Assembly: GCA_038203095.1 (NCBI GenBank)
Contig: JBBREH010000031.1
Span: forward strand, 1 to 15,430
Length of the DNA stretch: 15,430 nucleotides
Reading direction: 5' to 3'
Source of the DNA: PALSA-1336 sp038203095
GTDB lineage: Bacteria > Patescibacteriota > Doudnabacteria > UBA920
Positions 1 to 6,877 of the stretch are shown here, one piece after another (within the stretch, counting starts at the first letter, position 1; each line of letters opens with the position of its first letter). The notes beneath the pieces were generated by a model. That model searched no databases. It worked only from the letters and a program-made list of their open reading frames with translations, and had not been told where the DNA came from. A program made the position numbers and the translations under genes.

Positions 1-139
1 TTCGCATACAACATCACTATTGCATACGCAGAGTTCCGTACTGCCCTGGTGGTTAGCCTTTAGGCAGGTTGGATTTGAACCAACTGTAAACAATCAGCTT
101 AGCTTGGCGCACTCAAAAATTCAGACTTGACCCCGTGTT

Positions 140-293
140 CCATTCTAGGACTTTGACCTTCCTCATAGTAGGCCTTAACTGCTTTAAGCTTAAACTCCTT
201 ACTGTAGGTAATGGATTTACTACTGCATTTTGCAACGTTTGAATTACCCCGTAAAGCTTTAAGTTGCTCTAATAAATAGATCCGTTTACTCAT
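140..293 (-). pseudogene. Truncated IS3-family transposase OrfA (N-terminal fragment)
   Basis: The minus strand encodes about 50 residues of an IS3-family OrfA. A KCSSKSITYSKEFKLKAV stretch is typical of the N-terminal helix-turn-helix that binds the element's ends. The start at 293 is chosen because an AAGGAG Shine-Dalgarno lies 6 bases upstream. The family normally continues into an IFxxAGFD-like stretch and then OrfB. Here homology breaks off after 'EEGQSP' near 140-150, and the frame runs through unrelated residues to a stop at 99-101. No OrfB is present, so the element cannot transpose by itself. The break coincides with a GACTTGACCCC motif (124-134) that recurs at 2345-2355. Family assignment is from recognised motif similarity only. 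Confidence 0.7.
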
Positions 294-326
294 TTGAACT
301 CCTTTCATATTAATTATACACAAAAC

Positions 327-371
327 AAAAAGTAGACTTTTTTAGGAGTCTACTTTTTGGGGCTCAGATCA
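327..371 (-). repeat. IS3-family left terminal inverted repeat with hairpin
   Basis: Read on the minus strand, this end begins TGATCTGAGCCCCAAAAAG, which resembles IS150-group ends (TG, then a CCCC-AAAAGT core). Nested in it is a perfect 12-bp inverted repeat, AAAAAGTAGACT (327-338) and AGTCTACTTTTT (347-358), with an 8-base loop. The hairpin lies just upstream of the OrfA remnant. It could act as a terminator that shields the element from outside transcription. The outer boundary near 371 is inferred; no target-site duplication can be confirmed because the other end is missing. Confidence 0.55.
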
Positions 372-496
372 AATTGGGACTTTTTTAATTTAGGGAGGTG
401 GAACTCGGGATTACAAAATAAAAAATATCTAATACCTTTGCATCCTTTCATTAACCTATCCAGTTTCCTAAGCCAAAAACATAGTATCCCTTTGGC

Positions 497-502
497 TATA
501 AT
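497..502 (+). promoter_or_regulatory. Candidate -10 element for the lipoprotein-transporter pair
   Basis: A perfect TATAAT lies 51 bases upstream of the lipoprotein start. No good -35 hexamer is seen at 16-18 bases spacing, so this is a weak call resting on position and the hexamer. No Shine-Dalgarno precedes the ATG at 554. Confidence 0.35.
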
Positions 503-553
503 AGGAGTATAGTTAAGGCATGACTTAACAGGGCAGTAATTAAATTTAATTTT

Positions 554-1393
554 ATGAAAAAGTACATTCTTGCAGTTGCTCTTCTGATACTTATCGCCGC
601 TGGGTGCTCTAAAAATACAGCCATTATCCCTACTCCAGAGGTGTCAGACCCCGGTAATACTTCTTATATTATAGAAGGCAAAGCCATAACTTTAAAAAAT
701 GGTGTGTCGGAAAATCTGGTTGACGGAACAACGACCACCGCAACCATAAAAACTAAAATCTTTGAATCCAATACACAGGGAGATCTAAACGGCGACGGCT
801 TACCCGACACTGCTGTAATACTTACTCAAGACACTGGCGGCAGTGGTACGTTCTACTATATTGCAGTAGCTTTAAAAACAGACCGAGGGTATACCGGCAC
901 AAATGCAGTGCTACTTGGTGACAGAATAGCTCCTCAAAACAACCAAATTGAAAAGGGTTTACTCACGGTAAACTACGCGGATAGAAAATCGGAAGAAGAC
1001 TTTAGTGTTCAGCCTTCCGTGGGCAAAAGTCTGTATTTGGAATATTTTAAAGGCGCTTTAACCGCCAGACCGGAAGCTCTGCAGACAACCGCCCCATACC
1101 CGTACACGGAAATTTCCAGTCCCTTAGTAGTTACCGGACAAGCGCGGGGCAGCTGGTTTTTTGAAGCCAGTTTTCCGGTTTTACTAAAAGATTCAGACGG
1201 AAAAATAATCGCTCAAGGCATAGCCCAAGCAAAAGGAGATTGGATGAAAAGTCAGTTCGTGCCATTTACAGCAACTCTTACATTTACGAAACCCGTAAAC
1301 TCAACTACCGGTTCATTAATTCTAAAAAAAGACAACCCATCCGATTTACCGCAAAACGATGCAGTCTACGAAATGCCAATTATTTTTAAATAG
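554..1393 (+). CDS. Lipoprotein with Gmad2 immunoglobulin-like domain
   Basis: A 279-residue exported lipoprotein. The signal peptide (residues 1-17) ends in a lipobox IAAGC, so Cys18 is the expected lipidated residue and the protein should sit on the outer face of the cytoplasmic membrane. Residues 77-85 (DLNGDGLPD) form an EF-hand/FG-GAP-like calcium-binding loop inside a region of about 100 residues. Residues 186-278 resemble the Gmad2 immunoglobulin-like domain, known from spore-germination proteins and common in surface proteins of non-sporulating bacteria. It probably has an adhesive or structural role, with no enzymatic motif. The next gene starts one base after this stop, suggesting co-transcription. 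The exact function is unknown. Confidence 0.75.
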   Translation: MKKYILAVALLILIAAGCSKNTAIIPTPEVSDPGNTSYIIEGKAITLKNGVSENLVDGTTTTATIKTKIFESNTQGDLNGDGLPDTAVILTQDTGGSGTFYYIAVALKTDRGYTGTNAVLLGDRIAPQNNQIEKGLLTVNYADRKSEEDFSVQPSVGKSLYLEYFKGALTARPEALQTTAPYPYTEISSPLVVTGQARGSWFFEASFPVLLKDSDGKIIAQGIAQAKGDWMKSQFVPFTATLTFTKPVNSTTGSLILKKDNPSDLPQNDAVYEMPIIFK

Positions 1394-1394
1394 C

Positions 1395-2117
1395 ATGCCT
1401 TCGGAACAAAAAACAATTAGCCACAAAGAATCTCACAGCGCAAAACCGGTCCAAAAACTAAACTGGCTTAGAGCGGCCGTTTTAGGCGCCAATGACGGCA
1501 TTGTTTCTACAGCCTCAATAGTTGTGGGAGTGGCCGGGTCTTCTAATTCAGCCGGTTTTATTTTAACCGCGGGCGTGGCAGGCTTGGTTGCAGGCGCGCT
1601 GTCTATGGGTGTGGGCGAATATATTTCTGTTAGCACCCAGAGAGACAGTGAAAAAGCTTTAATAGAAAAAGAACGAGAGGAGCTTGTATCAGTCCCAAAA
1701 CTGGAATTGGAAGAACTGGTGGGGATATACAAAGTCAAAGGATTAACTGAAGCTACGGCAAGATTGGTAGCAAACGAACTTACTGCCAGAGATGCTCACG
1801 CCGCGCATTTTGATGCTGAGCTCGGCATAGACCCAAACAATCTTACTGACCCTTGGCACGCGGCCTTTGCTTCCACTGCGGCATTTTTTTGCGGTGCAAT
1901 TATTCCTATAATTATAGTAGTATTCTCTCCGGCTTCAATTCGGATTCCATATACCTTTGCCGGAGTGTTAATTGCCCTGGTTGCCACTGGTATATTTAGC
2001 GCTTATGCGGGCGGAGCAAATAAAACCAAAGCTACTGTTCGGGTTGTCATTGGGGGAATGTTGGCAATGGCTGTAACCTTTGGAATTGGGAAACTATTTG
2101 GAATTGCAGGAATATAA
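1395..2117 (+). CDS. VIT1/CCC1-family iron/manganese transporter
   Basis: A 240-residue membrane protein of the VIT1/CCC1 family, which moves Fe2+ or Mn2+ out of the cytoplasm. The start at 1395 is preferred over an in-frame ATG at 1359 because that one lies inside the preceding gene and adds non-family residues. Helix 1 carries the family ANDGIVSTAS motif (residues 32-41, with Asp34). Helix 2 carries SMGVGEYIS (70-78), holding the Met and Glu expected in the translocation path. A charged, Glu-rich cytosolic segment (about 84-150) matches the metal-binding domain, and three further hydrophobic helices follow. It starts immediately after the lipoprotein stop. A role in metal homeostasis or oxidative protection is inferred. 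Confidence 0.88.
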   Translation: MPSEQKTISHKESHSAKPVQKLNWLRAAVLGANDGIVSTASIVVGVAGSSNSAGFILTAGVAGLVAGALSMGVGEYISVSTQRDSEKALIEKEREELVSVPKLELEELVGIYKVKGLTEATARLVANELTARDAHAAHFDAELGIDPNNLTDPWHAAFASTAAFFCGAIIPIIIVVFSPASIRIPYTFAGVLIALVATGIFSAYAGGANKTKATVRVVIGGMLAMAVTFGIGKLFGIAGI

Positions 2118-2235
2118 ACATACTCCTTGCTCTCCATAATCTTGGTTTTGACGTCGCCAACTAGCCCGAGCCAAACAAAAACCACCAAATAAATTGGTGG
2201 TTTTTGTTTTAACAAATTGGCATAATATAGTTAAC
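2112..2235. repeat. Dispersed repeat, copy A
   Basis: About 124 bases align without gaps to 3770-3893 at roughly 80% identity (24 mismatches by hand count). The repeat starts in the last codons of the transporter gene, includes the strong hairpin, and ends with TTGG-CATAAT, a -10-like element. Read on the minus strand, both copies share a peptide frame, VWxGLVxxVxTKxMESKE, with mostly conservative differences. Confidence 0.7.
2173..2209 (+). terminator. Rho-independent terminator after the transporter gene
   Basis: A perfect 16-bp stem (2173-2188 with 2194-2209, core CCACCAA/TTGGTGG) encloses a 5-base loop, and its 3' arm is T-rich. It lies 56 bases after the transporter stop. The symmetry would also let it act on the minus strand. 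It sits inside the first copy of the dispersed repeat. Confidence 0.8.
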
Positions 2236-2316
2236 TGACAACTACAAAAATATCATCAATAATTGCCTGTTCTATTCCTTTTTGCCTTTACAAGAGTCAT
2301 GGATGGTTCGTGTAGT

Positions 2317-2386
2317 ATATAACAGTTAAAATGTTATATGTTTGGACTTGACCCCAACGGATATTTTCTTCTTTCTTGACCCCAAC
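2317..2386. repeat. REP-like hairpin and TTGACCCCAAC direct repeats
   Basis: An 8-bp inverted repeat, ATATAACA (2317-2324) and TGTTATAT (2332-2339), is followed by two direct copies of CTTGACCCCAAC (2347-2358 and 2375-2386). GACTTGACCCC also occurs at 124-134 next to the transposase break. A hairpin beside a short conserved tag resembles ends recognised by IS200/IS605-type or REP-associated tyrosine transposases, but no such gene is present here. The rest of 2236-2423 holds nothing that can be supported. Confidence 0.35.
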
Positions 2387-2423
2387 TGACATATAATGGG
2401 TTATGGCCAAATGTTCTAATAAA

Positions 2424-2720
2424 TTATTTTTTGAAAGATAATTTCTTTGTCTTCAGAGCAGCTTTTAGTATAGGTAGCGAACTGGGGCCGAGCCCGTGTA
2501 AATTTAAGACTTCATCTTCAGTATATTTTGACAATCTGGCCAAATTAATGATTTTTGCATTTTGCAATGCCCGAAGAGCCGGGGCAGAAAGTTTAGGAAA
2601 ATCGGATTGAACTTTCTTTCGGTAAAAGCCGGACCAACAAACCGGGCAGACGGGGCAATCGCTGGTTTTATAAAATTCATGTGCACGACTACAAATTTTT
2701 ATTTTTCTCTTAGGTTTCAT
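2424..2720 (-). CDS. Zinc-knuckle plus RNA polymerase alpha-CTD-like HhH protein
   Basis: A 98-residue protein. Its N-terminus carries a Cys/His cluster (Cys10, His14, Cys22, Cys25, Cys28; CPVCPVCW) likely to bind zinc. Residues 42-95 resemble the C-terminal domain of RNA polymerase alpha: LSAPALRALQNAKI, then TEDEVLNLHGLGPSSL, with a helix-hairpin-helix GLGPSS turn. Such domains bind DNA or other proteins. The start at 2720 is chosen because the family begins a few residues before the first Cys; an in-frame ATG at 2819 would add 33 hydrophobic, non-family residues. No clear Shine-Dalgarno is near either start. It is probably a cytosolic nucleic-acid-binding protein of unknown role, divergent from the upstream genes. 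Confidence 0.75.
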   Translation of the reverse strand: MKPKRKIKICSRAHEFYKTSDCPVCPVCWSGFYRKKVQSDFPKLSAPALRALQNAKIINLARLSKYTEDEVLNLHGLGPSSLPILKAALKTKKLSFKK

Positions 2721-3007
2721 ATTAAAGCTATAAGTGACCTTAATTTCCTTACGAATCACTGTGAGATTTTTCACAAAGAAGATATTTAAGAAGAGTTTAT
2801 ATTTTGATAGAATAATCAAAATTTAACATGCCTGATCTAAAATTATGAAATCGGATCCTTTTCATGGTTTGACAACACAGAACCGGATTTAGTTTGTTTA
2901 TTTTTACAATTCTTTCTTAAAACTTTCTGCCCACATCTTAAACCTTAATGCTGCTTCATGCAGCTTGTTGGGTCGTTTAGGCATAAGTAGGTATTTTTAG
3001 AAATTAA

Positions 3008-3409
3008 TTATTTATGCCGTTGTATAAGACCAACATTGTTACCTTCTGTATCGAGAATGCTGACAAACAATCCAACACCCGGCATATCGTCGGGTTCACT
3101 CGAAGATGCCATACCCCCGAGAACCTTCCCGCCGGCTTCAATAACTTTCCTCATAGCTTCGTGAATATTATTTACCTCAATTACTATTCCGGTGCCATGC
3201 TCAGGTTTAGTCTTCTTATAAAAACCGCCATTAATTACTCCCGCTGTTTTAGACCAACCCTTTTCGTCAGATTCTGTGGTGCTGGCAAGCATATAATCTC
3301 CCATTTGTGGGCCTAATTCTTTTGTTTCCCAGCCGAAGGCTTTAGAATAAAATTCTGCCGCGCGTTTATTATCCTCCGATGGTAATTGAAAATGAATTAC
3401 TGGATTCAT
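3008..3409 (-). CDS. VOC-superfamily (glyoxalase/dioxygenase-like) protein
   Basis: A 133-residue protein with the paired beta-alpha-beta-beta-beta layout of the vicinal oxygen chelate superfamily. The first half is NPVIHFQLPSEDNKRAAEFY with His6 as a candidate metal ligand. The second half starts at GTGIVIEVNN (72-81) and ends with the family-type DTEGNNVGLIQ. It resembles predicted lactoylglutathione-lyase-related proteins, whose substrates are usually unknown; Gln130 sits where a metal-binding Glu often lies, so metal use is uncertain. A TATAAT on the minus strand (3441-3446) lies about 31 bases upstream. No Shine-Dalgarno is seen. Fold confidence is high; function is not assignable. Confidence 0.82.
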   Translation of the reverse strand: MNPVIHFQLPSEDNKRAAEFYSKAFGWETKELGPQMGDYMLASTTESDEKGWSKTAGVINGGFYKKTKPEHGTGIVIEVNNIHEAMRKVIEAGGKVLGGMASSSEPDDMPGVGLFVSILDTEGNNVGLIQRHK

Positions 3410-3440
3410 ATAGTTATTTGTTTAATAATTAAGTATTTTC

Positions 3441-3469
3441 ATTATAACAGAGAATTGATTAAAAATGTA
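3441..3469 (-). promoter_or_regulatory. Candidate promoter for the minus-strand VOC gene
   Basis: On the minus strand, TACATT (3464-3469), a 17-base spacer and TATAAT (3441-3446) form a plausible sigma-70-type promoter. Initiation would fall near 3434, about 25 bases before the start codon. Confidence 0.45.
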
Positions 3470-3769
3470 TTTAAAGACTAATGCCTTTTAAAATAACACC
3501 CAAACTGTTGGCAAAAATTGAAAAGTGGACTCTTAAGGATAAAAACTGGGCTTTCAGATATTAAGATCTAAATCTTCGTGCTTAGCCAACTGTAGCTAAT
3601 ATACGGCTCAAGTCTTGTCATTTGCGATTTATTTGGAAAATGTCCAATGTCGAGATTTAACCCCCTATCTTATAAAAAACATGTGGCAGATATCAGAACA
3701 GGCAACGTTGTTAAAGATTTAGAACAGCCCTTGAATCAACACAAACAGCATTAAGCGTTTAGACTGGAG
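3470..3769. other. Intergenic stretch with no supported gene
   Basis: Between the VOC gene and repeat copy B there are only short ORFs (27 codons at 3481-3564, 35 codons at 3647-3754, plus strand). Neither has a ribosome-binding site or a family match that can be trusted. They may be decayed gene remnants or chance. Confidence 0.5.
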
Positions 3770-3893
3770 ATATAAACTTACTCTTTACTCTCCATAACCT
3801 TGGTTCTGACTTCATTGACTAGCCCGACCCAAACAAAAAACATCAATTTATCTGGTGGTTTTCGTTTTAAAAAATTGGTATAATGTGGTTATT
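3770..3893. repeat. Dispersed repeat, copy B
   Basis: Second copy of the ~124-base repeat at 2112-2235, without gaps. The hairpin is degraded here (the 5' arm is changed), but the -10-like end is better: TGG followed by TATAAT. The minus-strand peptide frame shared with copy A ends at a TAA in this copy. Confidence 0.7.
3876..3884 (+). promoter_or_regulatory. Extended -10 promoter in repeat copy B
   Basis: TGGTATAAT is an extended -10 (TGn-TATAAT) with TATAAT at 3879-3884. It lies 118 bases upstream of the DUF1569 gene start and is the best promoter candidate for it. The -35 is poor, as is common with extended -10 promoters. Confidence 0.5.
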
Positions 3894-4001
3894 AGAGGAG
3901 TGCTAAGAGAAGAAATTAAGGGACATCCGCTCTGGAACATCTAGGTTGGAATCATAATTTTGAGAAAAATTAAGGCTTTAAGAAAAAAATGTAATAAAAT
4001 T

Positions 4002-4469
4002 ATGGAATTTAAAAATTACAGAAAAAATCTTTTTGAACTAGAAACTCTAAAGAAAATTTTGGAAAGAATGGATAAACTTACCCCGGCTAGCCAAAGGCTG
4101 TGGGGTAAAATGACTGTAGATAAAATGCTGGTGCATTGCACTCGCGCTTTACAAGCCGCAATGGGCATTACTAAACCTAATAGGAGCTGGCTTAGCTATA
4201 CAATTGGGCCATTATTTAAAAGCATTTATACAAATGAAAAACCCTTTTCTAAAAATACTCCGACAGATGCAAATTTTGTAGTGGCCGATGCGCAAAATTT
4301 TGAACAGGGCAAGGCGAATTTAAAAAAATTACTTACTAAATTTAACGAAGGTGGGCCGAAAAATGTTACTAAGAACGCGCATCCGTTTTTTGGTAAATTA
4401 ACCCCCGCCCAATGGTCAAGGGGGCAATATAAGCATATAGATCATCATTTTGGACAATTTGGCGTTTAA
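4002..4469 (+). CDS. DUF1569 (DinB-like four-helix) protein
   Basis: A 155-residue protein of the DUF1569 family, related to DinB/YfiT four-helix-bundle metalloenzymes. Motifs are KLTPASQRLWGKMTVDKMLVHC (residues 25-46, His45) and, near the C-terminus, HPFFGKLTPAQW (127-138) followed by YKHIDHHFGQFG (143-154). His45, His145 and His149 are the likely metal ligands. The start at 4002 is chosen because the frame upstream opens only with a TTG at 3960 followed by a Lys-rich, non-family stretch. Cytosolic. Members of the wider fold include thiol-dependent transferases, but this family's reaction is unknown. A window-end gene (14948-15430) belongs to the same superfamily. Confidence 0.82.
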   Translation: MEFKNYRKNLFELETLKKILERMDKLTPASQRLWGKMTVDKMLVHCTRALQAAMGITKPNRSWLSYTIGPLFKSIYTNEKPFSKNTPTDANFVVADAQNFEQGKANLKKLLTKFNEGGPKNVTKNAHPFFGKLTPAQWSRGQYKHIDHHFGQFGV

Positions 4470-4547
4470 AATTAATTTAAATGGATTCAAAGTGCGCGGA
4501 GAACCACTAATGGAAAAATGACCTACAAACAAACTTAACATCAATTG

Positions 4548-4609
4548 TATAATGCATCCCGTATGTATTTCATGCTATACGCATTGAAATGCGTACAGTT
4601 GAAAAGGAA
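4548..4609 (+). promoter_or_regulatory. Leader of the RibD-like gene: -10, hairpin, ribosome-binding site
   Basis: TATAAT (4548-4553) is followed by a perfect 8-bp inverted repeat, TACGCATT and AATGCGTA (4578-4585 and 4588-4595) separated by GA, then AAGGAA (4604-4609) 6 bases before the ATG at 4616. The Shine-Dalgarno fixes that start. The inverted repeat could be an operator or a leader hairpin; the -35 is weak. Confidence 0.45.
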
Positions 4610-4615
4610 ATTAAA

Positions 4616-5167
4616 ATGAAAAAATTAATATATGCGATTAATATTACTTTAGACGGTTGCTGCGATCATACCAAAGTGACTCCTTCTGAGGAATTGCTTG
4701 AATATCATATGCGGTTATTGGAAGACGTGGATACACTGGTGTATGGCCGAAAGACTTATGAATTAATGGTTCCGTATTGGCCAGATATTGCCAAAAGCCA
4801 TTCCGAAACACAAGCAGAAAATGAATTTGCCGATGCCTATAATACCAAAAAACTCGTGGTATTTTCTCGAACGCTCGACCAGGCGAAAGGAAAGAACATA
4901 AAAATTATGCGTGGAGATCTCTATAATAAAATTTTGGAATTAAAACAAGAACAAGGGAAAAATATCTTGCTTGGCGGCGTTGCCCTTCCATCGCAAGTTA
5001 TAGAACTTGGACTTATAGACGAATTTCATTTTGTTGTTCAGCCAACAATAGCAGGAGAAGGGAAGCGATTAATGGAAGGCATTAGCTTACCGGAAAAATT
5101 TCAATTGAAGCTCGTTAGCTCAAAGTTTTTAAAATCTGGTTCTGTTGCGTTAAGTTACATAAAATAG
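4616..5167 (+). CDS. Dihydrofolate reductase-like / RibD C-terminal domain protein
   Basis: A 183-residue cytosolic protein of the RibD-C/DHFR-like family (YyaP/YwjB type). The N-terminal strand is MKKLIYAINITLDG, where the family usually reads 'S.SLDG'. The central GRKTYELMVPYWP is a hallmark, and GKNILLGGVALPSQVIELGLIDEF is the family's conserved GG.....L...GL.DE region that binds NADPH. PTIAGEGKRLME follows as expected. The start at 4616 has a good Shine-Dalgarno; an in-frame ATG at 4589 would overlap the leader hairpin. These proteins are probable NADPH-dependent reductases of unknown substrate, and do not replace folate DHFR. No riboflavin genes are nearby. Confidence 0.85.
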   Translation: MKKLIYAINITLDGCCDHTKVTPSEELLEYHMRLLEDVDTLVYGRKTYELMVPYWPDIAKSHSETQAENEFADAYNTKKLVVFSRTLDQAKGKNIKIMRGDLYNKILELKQEQGKNILLGGVALPSQVIELGLIDEFHFVVQPTIAGEGKRLMEGISLPEKFQLKLVSSKFLKSGSVALSYIK

Positions 5168-5682
5168 AAACACATAAAAAAAATTAAACTCTCGACCTCA
5201 AATTAGTTATATAAACTTAGAACCGTAGTGTTACTCCCTGTAAACTTAATTGTTATATCCCATACAATGCTCGTAATGGCACGCAACAACATGTTCGCCC
5301 ATTAACTTCTACTCATGCATGAATAAGTAGATAAAACGAGTCACAATATTTATCATGCCTGGTTCTTTCTTAAAAAAATTGCTCTGGCTATAAATAATTA
5401 TTGAACATCATTCCAGCATAACATTTAAAAAACTCCTAAAAGTCACAGCTAATCAAATAAAGAAAATAGAGAATTTTTATAACCATAATATTCTGTTTGT
5501 TTTAGAAAATTTTTGAAAAAGCTACAGAGGGATTAGGCTCTCACAAAATTCGTGTCCAAAACGCCTTTTTTACTTTAACCACGCCCCGAGAGTGAAAGAT
5601 AAGAAAATAAGCATACGGCATCTTATCATTTAATACAAGTAATTTCTAAAATGCCAAGATTTGCATATTAAACTATATATGG
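5168..5682. other. Long AT-rich intergenic region without recognisable genes
   Basis: About 515 bases between the RibD-like and VOC genes lack any ORF of note on either strand. The only structure found is a 7-bp inverted repeat GATAAGA/TCTTATC (5598-5604 and 5621-5627) with a 16-base loop. No tRNA, CRISPR or IS end could be recognised. It may be decayed sequence. Confidence 0.5.
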
Positions 5683-5724
5683 ATGCTCCTGATCCTCAAT
5701 AATCCGCCAAGTCTAAAGGAGCAT
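5683..5724 (+). promoter_or_regulatory. Leader inverted repeat upstream of VOC gene
   Basis: A perfect 8-bp inverted repeat, ATGCTCCT (5683-5690) and AGGAGCAT (5717-5724), spans a 26-base loop and ends 27 bases before the start codon of the VOC gene. The 3' arm contains the only AGGAG near that gene, but too far (about 30 bases) to serve as its ribosome-binding site. Function unproven. Confidence 0.3.
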
Positions 5725-5751
5725 GGGGCTAAGATGTAAATAAATAATTTT

Positions 5752-6177
5752 ATGCCTCCAAAAACAATTCTAACCCCGGAACTTAAAGTATCAAATTTCC
5801 AAGAAAGCTTGGATTTTTATACTAAACTGGCAGGTTTTGAAATTCTTTATGAAAGGCCAGAAGAAGATTTTGCTATGCTCGGTATAAACGGCGCTCGCCT
5901 AATGATAGAAGGCTTGTCGGATAAAAGCCGTACTTGGAAAGTTGGAAATTTAGAACGACCATTTGGTCGCGGTATGCATTTTCAAATTCAAGTTCCGGAT
6001 ATTCAAAGTTTATATGAAAACTTTAAAAAAGCAGATTATCCTATATTCTTCGATATGGAAGAAAAATGGTATCAAATAAATAAAACTCAAGCCGGAAATA
6101 GACAATTTTTAGTACAAGACCCAGACGGCTATTTATTAAGATTTTTTCAGGATTTGGGTAGAAAATTGATTGATTGA
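5752..6177 (+). CDS. VOC-superfamily, bleomycin-resistance-like protein
   Basis: A 141-residue protein with two glyoxalase-fold halves. The first opens with TPELKVSNFQESLDFYTKLAGFEILYE and ends with ARLMIE; the second runs from GRGMHFQIQVPDIQSLYENF to FLVQDPDGYLLRFFQDLG. The DPDGYLLRF ending and overall length match bleomycin-resistance-type VOC proteins, which usually bind a ligand rather than catalyse. Metal ligands are not clearly conserved, consistent with a binding role. No Shine-Dalgarno precedes the ATG. Actual ligand unknown; resistance to any drug is not implied by sequence alone. Confidence 0.83.
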   Translation: MPPKTILTPELKVSNFQESLDFYTKLAGFEILYERPEEDFAMLGINGARLMIEGLSDKSRTWKVGNLERPFGRGMHFQIQVPDIQSLYENFKKADYPIFFDMEEKWYQINKTQAGNRQFLVQDPDGYLLRFFQDLGRKLID

Positions 6178-6356
6178 ATTACCCTATGAAACCCGTGAGA
6201 TAATAACTACAACTGCTTGTCATTTCAAATGATTGGATACAAGTAAGAAATCTGTTATTATTAGGCATCTGGGACACACTCGGGATGGGAACCGCAGCAG
6301 AGCTACAAAGTACTAATTTTAAAAGGGGCCGATACAATTAAAAACAATTTGAATTT

Positions 6357-6848
6357 ATGACAAAAAAAATAGTTTTAGCCGGGGGTTGTTTTTGGGGATT
6401 GGAAGAGTTAATTAGAAAACAGCCGGGTGTTACCAATACAATTGTTGGGTATACTGGTGGAAACGTAGATAACCCAACTTACCAAAACCACGAGGGTCAT
6501 GCCGAAGCAGTAGAAATTGAGTACGACCCAAAAAAAACTTCATACAAAAATTTGCTGGATTTCTTTTTTCAAATCCATAACCCGACTACTTTGAATCAGC
6601 AAGGCGGCGACAGAGGCTCTTCATACCGCTCTGCCATATTTTATGCAAACGAAGCAGAAAAAGCTGAAGCTCTAAATTTTATAGATATTGTTAATAAGTC
6701 AAAGCGGTGGAAAGACCCAGTAGTCACAAAACTTGAACCTCTTGGAAAATTTTACCAAGCTGAAGATTATCATCAAGATTATTTACAAAATAACCCCGGA
6801 GGGTATACTTGCCACACCATATATTTTGACAGCTATCTAAAAATATAA
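6357..6848 (+). CDS. msrA: Peptide-methionine (S)-S-oxide reductase MsrA
   Basis: A 163-residue cytosolic enzyme that reduces methionine-S-sulfoxide in proteins and free methionine. The catalytic motif GCFWG is at residues 10-14 with Cys11 as the nucleophile. Also present are GYTGG (31-35), HAEAVEIEYDP (48-58), GDRGSSYRSAIFY (84-96) and the family C-terminal block FYQAEDYHQDYL (132-143). A single second cysteine, Cys152 in GGYTCH, could be the resolving residue. Length is close to the minimal single-domain form, with no MsrB fusion. It lies 29 bases before a PhnB-like gene and may be co-transcribed. It fits the stress-repair flavour of this region. Confidence 0.96.
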   Translation: MTKKIVLAGGCFWGLEELIRKQPGVTNTIVGYTGGNVDNPTYQNHEGHAEAVEIEYDPKKTSYKNLLDFFFQIHNPTTLNQQGGDRGSSYRSAIFYANEAEKAEALNFIDIVNKSKRWKDPVVTKLEPLGKFYQAEDYHQDYLQNNPGGYTCHTIYFDSYLKI

Positions 6849-6877
6849 TATTTCAAAATTAATAAGACAATAATATT

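Noticed and set aside
61..84. tRNA T-arm-like element on the minus strand: 5-bp stem GTTGG/CCAAC with loop TTCAAAT, next to a 7-base acceptor-like CTGCCTA
   Set aside because: No matching 5' acceptor strand, anticodon arm or D-arm could be found upstream, and no CCA follows. At best a tRNA fragment or chance.
2950..2964. Hairpin GCTGC-TTCAT-GCAGC between the two minus-strand genes
   Set aside because: Only 5 bp with no T-run on either strand; not convincing as a terminator.
3481..3564. 27-codon plus-strand ORF starting MPFKITPKLL, faintly like the N-terminus of lysine-aminomutase-like radical SAM proteins
   Set aside because: Too short, no ribosome-binding site, and the resemblance covers only a few residues.
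3647..3754. 35-codon plus-strand ORF in the gap before repeat copy B
   Set aside because: Length expected by chance in AT-rich DNA; no recognisable domain or start signal.
6200..6342. Open frame of about 47 codons between the VOC gene and msrA
   Set aside because: No start codon near its beginning (only an internal ATG), no family match; probably noise.
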